Shown: in pieces, positions 40,518 through 45,730 of the stretch
How the letters are laid out: each line of letters begins with the position of its first letter
Numbering within the stretch: the first letter of the stretch is position 1
Assembly (NCBI GenBank): GCA_002394185.1
Contig: DGTB01000085.1
Coordinates: 1 to 45,730 of the forward strand
Source of the DNA: Bacteroidales bacterium UBA4347
Lineage (GTDB): Bacteria; Bacteroidota; Bacteroidia; Bacteroidales; P3
Reading direction: 5' to 3'
DNA: 45,730 bases
The notes under the pieces: generated by a model
What the model was told of the DNA's origin: nothing
Database searches by the model: none
Seen by the model: only the letters and a program-made list of their open reading frames with translations
Position numbers and translations under genes: made by a program

Positions 40518-41369
40518 ATGCTCCATTCGGCACAAAAAACCAACACAAAAAACTGCACGCAAACCATGCGGTTTCAACCTCCATCTTTCACCGGGAAAGA
40601 ACGCGACGAGGAAACGGGCTACGGCTACTTCGGAGCCCGCTATATGGACCATGAGCTGATGACGATGTGGCTCTCCGTCGACCCGATGGCCGACAAATAT
40701 CCCTCTATTAGTCCCTATGCCTATTGTGCATGGAATCCTGTCAAGCTGGTTGATCCGGATGGAAGAGATTGGGTTGTAATCTTTGACCATGAGAAAAAAA
40801 CGGTTACGGTCAATGCAAAATATGTAACCAAAGGTGATGAAGCATATGCGTCGGCGGAGAAAGCTATTAAGGCATGGAATAATTTATCGGGAAAATATAG
40901 CTTGATGGTTGGAGACGAAAAATATAGCGTTAATTTCAAGTTGTCTGTAATTGATAACTCAGAAGCAGTTCTCGGCGACCCAGAACTGAACGTCTACAAA
41001 TTAGTATCCGAACTAAGAAACAAAGACGGAGAGGTTGATGAAAATATTATGGGAGAAACAAACCGCAGAATAATAAACGTTCTTGAGTCAGAGAAAGACA
41101 ACTATGTAACTTCGTCACATGAAATAGGCCATAGTTTAGGTCTAGAGCATTTCATAAATGGGACGAAAGGTCTAATGGAAGAAGATGGTGGAAGATTAAG
41201 TTGCTGTCATGAAATAACCAAGTCCAATGTAGATAATATCTTGCATCTTGCTTTGCATCCTGAAGATCGCAATCCAAAAACCAAAAGTGGCGTAGGGTCA
41301 TATAAGGTAATTGGGAGCAGCAAAGTGGATATAAAAAATCGGTTTAATTTAAGATTACTCAAAAACTAA
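40518..41369 (+). CDS. Orphan RHS tip 2, predicted metzincin metalloprotease
   Basis: 283 residues from the ATG at 40518, or 267 from the ATG at 40566 (MRFQPPS), which has a counterpart in cassette 3. The first part is core-end copy 2 (40587-40763). The tip of about 200 residues carries SSHEIGHSLGLEH, a full HExxHxxGxxH zinc site, followed by GLMEEDGG, a plausible Met-turn. It lacks the RHS shell, so it is probably silent until recombined onto the main gene, or a displaced older tip. A proteolytic toxin is inferred from the motif. Confidence 0.8.
   Translation: MLHSAQKTNTKNCTQTMRFQPPSFTGKERDEETGYGYFGARYMDHELMTMWLSVDPMADKYPSISPYAYCAWNPVKLVDPDGRDWVVIFDHEKKTVTVNAKYVTKGDEAYASAEKAIKAWNNLSGKYSLMVGDEKYSVNFKLSVIDNSEAVLGDPELNVYKLVSELRNKDGEVDENIMGETNRRIINVLESEKDNYVTSSHEIGHSLGLEHFINGTKGLMEEDGGRLSCCHEITKSNVDNILHLALHPEDRNPKTKSGVGSYKVIGSSKVDIKNRFNLRLLKN
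40587..40763 (+). repeat. 177-bp RHS core-end repeat, copy 2
   Basis: Codes FTGKERDEETGYGYFGAR through NPVKLVDPDG. It is preceded by ACCATGCG and a TTTCA, also seen before copy 3. Closer in sequence to copy 3 than to copy 1. Confidence 0.92.
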
Positions 41370-41375
41370 AAAGTC

Positions 41376-41855
41376 ATGAAAACACATCTATGGTTAGTAA
41401 TTTTGCTAGTTTTTTTCTCATCCTGTGGGGTTAGCAAAACTTCCTCTAACATTGTTGATTATGATCGTCTTTTGTTTTCAAATGGAGAATACTCAACAGT
41501 TTTGGGTACATACATTTTGCATGACACAATTACTACTGACACAATGGAAAACGAACATTGTATACTTCTTGGTAATATTTTTGCAAGAAATCCATTACAG
41601 GAAATATATGGTGCGGAAAAATCCGAGAAATTCAGTCTATTTGATAATTGTTTAGAGTGGCCACACTTATTCATTCCTTCCCTAAACTTAGACATACAAA
41701 TGGTAGATGGTTCTTATCGTGTGGATATTCCTAGCGGATTATATGATGTTATTATTTTTGCCAGAGATTATGATCCAATTCACATTAGATGGAACTTTAT
41801 CAGTCACCATATTTATTCGATTGACTTTTATTTGGGCTGCACAGTCATTCACTGA
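41376..41855 (+). CDS. Candidate lipoprotein immunity protein for RHS tip 2
   Basis: 159 residues, six bases after the metalloprotease tip. Lipobox VFFSSC at about residue 17 predicts lipid anchoring. The mature part is beta-rich with no known domain. The close gap and AT-rich composition pair it with tip 2; a lipoprotein would protect at the envelope, where a secreted protease would act. Confidence 0.65.
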   Translation: MKTHLWLVILLVFFSSCGVSKTSSNIVDYDRLLFSNGEYSTVLGTYILHDTITTDTMENEHCILLGNIFARNPLQEIYGAEKSEKFSLFDNCLEWPHLFIPSLNLDIQMVDGSYRVDIPSGLYDVIIFARDYDPIHIRWNFISHHIYSIDFYLGCTVIH

Positions 41856-41922
41856 TTATAACCTCTCCTAACAGAGAATACAAAGTTCACAAATAGTTGA
41901 ACACAGGAACTCATAAAATAGA

Positions 41923-42321
41923 ATGGGTAAATCGATTAAAACCATGCGTTTTCATCCCTTCGTTTTCACCGGCAAAGAGAAGGATGAGGAAACGGGCTAC
42001 GGCTACTTCGGAGCCCGCTATATGGACCACGAGCTGACGACCATGTGGTTGAGCGTTGACCCGATGGCAGACAAGTACCCATCTATTAGTCCCTATGCGT
42101 ATTGTGCGTGGAATCCTGTGAAGTTGGTTGACCCGGATGGACGTAAAATACATTTATATAATGATCTAACTGTAGAAAAAGTAAAAAAATACATGAGAGA
42201 ATAGAAACCTGCTAGGCAATGTGACTAGAGAAAGTGCGGGTATAGAAAAAGTGAAATATCAAAATATTGCTCAACGAATATTAAATAGAACAGAAAGAAA
42301 TGGAAACGACCACCAATATTA
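41923..42321 (+). pseudogene. Orphan RHS tip 3, frame-broken
   Basis: Core-end copy 3 (41965-42141) is intact, then the tip reads RKIHLYNDLTVEKVKKYMRE and stops at 42204. A different frame continues with coding-like sequence (NRNLLGNVTRESAG, VKYQNIAQRILNRTE) to a TAA at 42319-42321, overlapping the start of the immunity gene. This suggests an indel near 42190 in a tip of about 60 residues, or the remains of a longer one. No toxin family recognised. Confidence 0.6.
41965..42141 (+). repeat. 177-bp RHS core-end repeat, copy 3
   Basis: Codes FTGKEKDEETGYGYFGAR through NPVKLVDPDG with one further substitution (ELTTMW). It follows MRFHPFV, which parallels MRFQPPS before copy 2. Confidence 0.92.
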
Positions 42322-42783
42322 AAGCGCTTTTGATAATCTGCATGCTATTTGCAAGTGGATATGGTCATGGGCAAAACAGCGTTTCATTCGAATAATTGGG
42401 ATTTTGTATTTAAAAAAGGAGACTCGTATTGTTATAAAATGATAGACTATACAAAGAACTCTGACTCCAACGTTGATTCAATTAGAGTTTTATATTATTT
42501 TGATGGAGACAGTGTTGTGAGAGTAGACAATTATCAGTCTCGCACAACTTATTTGTACCACAATACAGCGAACTCCCAGTATGGTAATAATTGTACGATA
42601 ATTGAATGGAAAGATGGAGAATGTAATTATAAATTTAGTCTAGGGCATGAGAGAATAGAAAAGAGAATGATCTTTGCATTTATCGGAATGCATCCTACTG
42701 ACAATATGAAAGTTGAAGATGACTACAACAATTGCATTAAATCTTGTGTACAACACAAGGAGATGATAATATTCCATCAATAG
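42300..42783 (+). pseudogene. Immunity gene for tip 3, frameshifted
   Basis: An ATG at 42300 gives a signal peptide (METTTNIKAL, hydrophobic core, YGHGQ) and stops at 42395. The +1 frame from about 42385 runs to 42783 with NNWDFVFKKGDSYCYKMIDY and a further 110 residues. Together they read as one exported protein of about 155 residues broken by a single-base indel. The intact half has no usual start except a TTG within the signal region. Confidence 0.65.
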
Positions 42784-42843
42784 ACAAAGAAAAAAGAGAC
42801 AAAAAAACGCATTAAACTGGGGCGGAGAACTGGCACCAGTCAC

Positions 42844-42884
42844 AACGGAAAAGAATAGATAAAACAAGGCTATTCCGTTATTGT
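42844..42884 (+). terminator. Possible terminator after the RHS array
   Basis: AACGGA..AATAG pairs with CTATTCCGTT across a bulge of four bases, followed by TTGTTT. A weak terminator between the tip-3 immunity gene and the hip operon. Confidence 0.4.
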
Positions 42885-42947
42885 TTAAAAATACAAAGGC
42901 GAACAGCGACTGACGAAACCAAAAATCGCAATACACTGCAATTTTAT

Positions 42948-42979
42948 TTTGCCATTATCAAAAAAAAATGTATTTTTGC
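42948..42979 (+). promoter_or_regulatory. Bacteroidota-type promoter of the hip operon
   Basis: TTTG at 42948-42951 and TATTTTTG at 42971-42978 are separated by 19 bases, a near-perfect match. The start codon is 27 bases beyond. Confidence 0.8.
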
Positions 42980-42990
42980 ATCGAAAATCG

Positions 42991-43000
42991 CAACATGTTG
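42991..43000. promoter_or_regulatory. Candidate HipB operator
   Basis: CAACATGTTG is a perfect 10-bp palindrome between the -7 box and the hipB start. The sequence AAAATCGCAA occurs just before it and again at about 42922, upstream of the -33 element. Both are plausible sites for autoregulation by HipB. Confidence 0.45.
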
Positions 43001-43005
43001 AGACT

Positions 43006-43227
43006 ATGGATCTGAAAGAAATTGGACAGGCTATCAAGTCACGACGGGCATCGCTCGGTGTGAACCAACGCACGGTGGCGGAACTCTCTGGAGTCGCCGT
43101 AAACACACTTGTCGCCATCGAACGTGGCGAAGGTAACCCACAAATAACCACCCTGATGGATATTCTCAACACCATCGGTCTCCAGGTTGAGGTGAAACCC
43201 AAAATAATGGAGTATGAGACAATGTAA
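43006..43227 (+). CDS. HipB-like helix-turn-helix antitoxin/repressor
   Basis: 73 residues, an XRE-type DNA-binding domain. IGQAIKSRRASLGVNQRTVAELSGVAVNTLVAIERGEGNP (in parts) shows the five-helix pattern with the recognition helix around VAVNTLVAIE. The short tail ends VKPKIMEYETM. Expected to repress its own promoter and bind the kinase complex. It overlaps the next gene by 14 bases. Confidence 0.88.
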   Translation: MDLKEIGQAIKSRRASLGVNQRTVAELSGVAVNTLVAIERGEGNPQITTLMDILNTIGLQVEVKPKIMEYETM

Positions 43228-43525
43228 GGTGTATGTGAATGACTTGGAAGCCGGTTTGTTGACAGAAGAAGACAGCGGACGGTATAATTTCTCCTATTCA
43301 GTCGGTTATACCGGTAAAGCCGTCTGTCTGTCCATGCCAGTGAGGAACGAGGCATACACCTCGGACCATCTGTTTCCATTTTTTTTCAACATGCTCTCAG
43401 AGGGCGCGAACCGCAAGATACAGTCGCAGCTGTTACATATCGACGAAAATGACGACTTCGGCATCCTGCTGGCCACCGCTCAAACAGACACCATCGGAAC
43501 GGTAACAATCAAACCAGTGCAATGA
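43214..43525 (+). CDS. HipS-like protein (HipA N-terminal subdomain 1)
   Basis: 103 residues matching only the N-terminal subdomain of HipA: VYVNDLEAGLLTEE, FSYSVGYTG, VCLSMPVRNEAY and LFPFFFNMLSEGANR. In the described HipBST system the separate HipS is the antitoxin against the kinase, while HipB augments it. The ATG overlaps hipB; the stop overlaps the kinase start by four bases. Confidence 0.85.
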   Translation: MRQCKVYVNDLEAGLLTEEDSGRYNFSYSVGYTGKAVCLSMPVRNEAYTSDHLFPFFFNMLSEGANRKIQSQLLHIDENDDFGILLATAQTDTIGTVTIKPVQ

Positions 43526-44529
43526 TGGAAGAATTGAGATTTTGCCCTTCGACACTGAAAGAAGGTTTTAATACATATTCTCCCGAGGCCTGCCGCAGTC
43601 TGTTCGGCGGGAAGCAAGTGTCGCATATACTGAATTTTGACAGCCCTAACAACGCCAATGCCGACTCGACCGACTATGCAACCCATATTGGACGCATCTC
43701 GCTTTCCGGTGTTCAGCCCAAGGGGGCGCTTGTGTTGCGAAACAGAGTGCTGTCGAAACCAGAAAAAGGAGAACGGGGACGGTATATTTTGAAACCTGCA
43801 CCGGTATCCTATGCATTGCTGGAGCGCAAGTATTGTCCCGCCAACGAACACCTTACCATGCAGATGGCTTCACAAGCCTACGGCATAGAGACCGCCCGCA
43901 ATGCGCTCTGCTTTTTTCGCGATGGAGAGGCCGCGTATCTCACCAAACGGTTTGATGTGGCTCCCGATGGAACAAAATATCCGCAGGAAGACTTCGCTTC
44001 TTTGGCCGGATTGACCAGGGCCAATGGAGGAAGTGACTACAAATACAACATATTGAGCTACGAAGATTGTGCCGATATCATTCGTCGCTATGTTCGTGCT
44101 GCACAGGTGGACCTGCTGCGATTCTTCCGGGTGGTGCTGTTCAACTACATCACACTGAATGATGATGCCCACCTGAAAAACTTCTCCCTCATCGACCGTG
44201 GAGATGGAGACTACCGTCTCGCTCCAGCCTACGACCTCATCAATACAAGCCTGCATCTGCACCGACCTCACATCTTCGCGTTGGAAAAGGGCCTTTTCAA
44301 AGAAGGGATGCGCATGTCCGACACCCATACCGTGGACAGGGGCGACTTCGAAGAATTCGGACATAGAATCGGTTTGCCCAACCGGACCATCAACCGTGAA
44401 CTCGACACTTTCGCAAAGGAATCTCCTCTCGCCTTGAAGTTGATAGCGCATTCATTCTTGTCGGAGAAACTGAAGAAAGACTACCGGTTGTCGTATCAGT
44501 ATCGATGCTTCACATTATCATCCCATTAA
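43522..44529 (+). CDS. HipT-like serine/threonine kinase toxin
   Basis: 335 residues, a HipA kinase core without the N-terminal subdomain. The Gly-rich loop reads ISLSGVQPKGAL, with an S-hydrophobic-S pattern like the autophosphorylated SxS of HipT; the ATP lysine is in RYILKP; the catalytic loop is NDDAHLKNF and the metal Asp is in LAPAYDLINT. HipT of E. coli phosphorylates TrpS and HipA GltX; the target here is unknown. Third gene of a tight three-gene operon. Confidence 0.87.
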   Translation: MMEELRFCPSTLKEGFNTYSPEACRSLFGGKQVSHILNFDSPNNANADSTDYATHIGRISLSGVQPKGALVLRNRVLSKPEKGERGRYILKPAPVSYALLERKYCPANEHLTMQMASQAYGIETARNALCFFRDGEAAYLTKRFDVAPDGTKYPQEDFASLAGLTRANGGSDYKYNILSYEDCADIIRRYVRAAQVDLLRFFRVVLFNYITLNDDAHLKNFSLIDRGDGDYRLAPAYDLINTSLHLHRPHIFALEKGLFKEGMRMSDTHTVDRGDFEEFGHRIGLPNRTINRELDTFAKESPLALKLIAHSFLSEKLKKDYRLSYQYRCFTLSSH

Positions 44530-44573
44530 CATAATAACATTAACGAGAATCTACCTACCACAATGAAGAAATA

Positions 44574-44824
44574 ATGGAACAGCTGGCGTACTTAAATTGG
44601 CCAATGACAATAAACTTGAAGAATTGTTTATATGATGACACATATGAAATGGACCCTAAATACTTACTGACGTGACAAAACGGGAAATATGGGTTCACAG
44701 ATTTCAGAGTAAAACGATTTTTTCATGGAATGAAGACTATAAGATTATTTATTGCGTTTTTTGTCCAACAAATGAAGATGTAGAAGAGGTTTATTTTATT
44801 CCTCAGTTTGAGTCTGTGATATAA
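44574..44824 (+). pseudogene. Remnant of a small AT-rich gene
   Basis: Two adjoining pieces look coding: MEQLAYLNWPMTINLK to KYLLT (44574-44675) and, in another frame, TKREIWVHRFQSKTIF to QFESVI (44672-44824). The codon use resembles the immunity genes nearby. Probably one gene broken by indels. No family recognised. Confidence 0.35.
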
Positions 44825-44924
44825 AATTTGAAACAGTGGGAGATGGCAGGGCGTTCGTCGGGATGAAAAACGCCGATTTTACGTTTATTAGGAAAACAGG
44901 GGCGGCATTACAGGCAGAAGCCGG

Positions 44925-45509
44925 TCAGCCTGCATTCACCACGGCGGCGATGGCGGTGACGATAAGGATCAGGGCCGAAGCCACCATCCAGCGGCGGGGG
45001 CGTAGCTTGACATGCTGGCGGCCGTACATGATGCCGAGATAGGAGAGCAGGAATACCGCCACCAGCATGGGCCACAGGGCGCCGTGCAGATGAGCGGCCA
45101 ACGAAGCCACGAAACCGGCTCCCAGGCCCAGCAAAAAGCCGTTGATGCCCGCGGCCACGGTGAAGAGCAGCACCCGCAGCGTGCCGGCATTGAGGTCGAA
45201 GGAGGCGGGCTTGGTCTTGCGGCCCATATAAGGCCACAGCATCTTGGCGGCCACGAAGAGGGACATTCCCAGGAAGATAAAGGCATTGGGGCGTGCAAAA
45301 GCCTCGGGGTCGCCGGGCAACTCGAAACGGAGCATATTGCCCAGCGAGATGCCCACACAGAACAGGGCCGCCTGGACAACGGCCATAGTGAGCGAGATGA
45401 GGAGTCCCGACGACAGCGGCACAGGGGCGGCGTCGGCACAACGTTGCATCAGCAGCATGAAGCTGATTCCAAAGGCAATGGCGATTACGATGAAGGATAC
45501 TATGGACAT
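44925..45509 (-). CDS. MntP-like multi-span membrane protein
   Basis: 194 residues with six predicted membrane helices in two similar halves (IVIAIAFGISFMLL; LLFTVAAGINGFLLGLGAGF). The layout and the GxxxGF/LGAGF turns resemble MntP/YtaF manganese exporters, but the usual Asp-rich first-helix motif (DAFA/DAFS) is not present, so the substrate is uncertain. It is the only gene here on the minus strand and is preceded by a heptamer array. Confidence 0.5.
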   Translation of the reverse strand: MSIVSFIVIAIAFGISFMLLMQRCADAAPVPLSSGLLISLTMAVVQAALFCVGISLGNMLRFELPGDPEAFARPNAFIFLGMSLFVAAKMLWPYMGRKTKPASFDLNAGTLRVLLFTVAAGINGFLLGLGAGFVASLAAHLHGALWPMLVAVFLLSYLGIMYGRQHVKLRPRRWMVASALILIVTAIAAVVNAG

Positions 45510-45520
45510 TTTTGGAAGGG

Positions 45521-45584
45521 TTATGGGTTATGGGTTATAGGTTATAGGTTAAAGTAAAATTAGTTTAATTAGTTTAATTCGTAG
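45521..45584. repeat. Heptamer array followed by a 9-bp array
   Basis: TTATGGG twice, TTATAGG twice and a TTAAAGT (45521-45555), then AATTAGTTT twice and AATTCGTAG (45558-45584). The heptamer is the reverse complement family of 596-623. A hairpin with CTCTTAG and CTAAGAG arms follows at about 45587-45611. Confidence 0.88.
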
Positions 45585-45692
45585 TCCTCTTAGTTCTGAA
45601 AGTCCTAAGAGCGTATTTCGTAGTTTATTATATATGTAATGACGAAAGAGATGTTTTTGTTCCATAATTCAAGGAAAAACAGAACACATTCT

Positions 45693-45723
45693 TGGTAGTT
45701 TCACGAAAAAGAAGTATCTTCGC
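45693..45723 (+). promoter_or_regulatory. Possible promoter at the window edge
   Basis: TTGG near 45693 and TATCTTCG at 45716-45723, about 19 bases apart, resemble TTTG/TAnnTTTG with one mismatch each. A gene would start just beyond the window. Confidence 0.4.
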
Positions 45724-45730
45724 AACATCT

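Noticed and set aside
43214..44529. A single hipA gene split by a frameshift
   Set aside because: The split is exactly at the subdomain border, with an ATGA overlap and a full-length small protein, as in HipBST.
596..45584. CRISPR or diversity-generating retroelement as the source of the short arrays
   Set aside because: Units are 7-11 bp with no spacers; no reverse transcriptase, template/variable repeat pair or cas gene is present.

Overview
The window looks like a chromosome segment from an uncultured member of the Bacteroidales (Bacteroidota). The evidence is several promoters of the TAnnTTTG type, a Por/type IX secretion (T9SS) C-terminal sorting domain, a DUF5606 protein, lipoprotein-bearing RHS genes, a PyrK-PyrD class 1B pair, and weak or absent Shine-Dalgarno sequences for most genes. 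Most housekeeping genes are GC-rich. The accessory region from about 39.2 to 44.8 kb is clearly AT-richer. I see no rRNA, tRNA, CRISPR array or complete insertion sequence.

Layout. (1) 0-2.2 kb, minus strand: two lysine-to-butyrate fermentation genes (3-aminobutyryl-CoA ammonia-lyase and the alpha subunit of a CoA-transferase), separated by an unrelated lipoprotein gene; two of the three have their own terminators. (2) 2.2-6.3 kb: a secreted hypothetical protein, a GtrA-like membrane protein and an aminotransferase on plus, converging on a thioesterase; then a Ser/Arg-rich secreted protein. (3) 6.4-19.7 kb, minus strand: metG, a DUF5606 protein, a GlcNAc-kinase-like ATPase, pyrD-pyrK, an envelope set lptF-rseP-dxr-M23 peptidase, a PpiD/SurA-type foldase and cytidine deaminase. 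(4) 19.9-31.3 kb, mostly plus strand: a Y-family polymerase with a YolD-like partner, dus, smpB, lysC, galM-galK, a GNAT acetyltransferase, a UDG-family protein, aroB (minus) and a U32 peptidase. (5) 31.3-42.8 kb, accessory: a conserved hypothetical gene, a four-to-five gene sigma-factor mini-operon, a T9SS cargo protein, two lipoproteins, and an RHS polymorphic-toxin locus. (6) 43.0-45.5 kb: a three-gene HipB-HipS-HipT-like kinase toxin-antitoxin operon, gene debris and a MntP-like membrane protein.

The RHS locus is the most interesting unit. An RHS gene with a large internal deletion ends in a toxin tip with its immunity gene. Two displaced ('orphan') tip cassettes follow, each starting with a 177-bp copy of the end of the RHS core and each followed by its own immunity gene. 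One tip carries a metzincin HExxHxxGxxH site. All three immunity candidates begin with export signals, which points to toxins that act in the cell envelope. The third cassette is decayed.

A second, unexpected pattern runs through the whole window: about a dozen short tandem arrays with unit periods of 7, 8, 9 or 11 bp and several different unit sequences. They lie between genes, next to start and stop codons, and in frame inside conserved enzymes (GlcNAc kinase, AroB, probably LysC). I know of no described family that accounts for them.

One core gene, dxr, has no ATG, GTG or TTG ahead of its NADPH-binding motif; an ACG sits exactly where the family's initiating ATG is expected.
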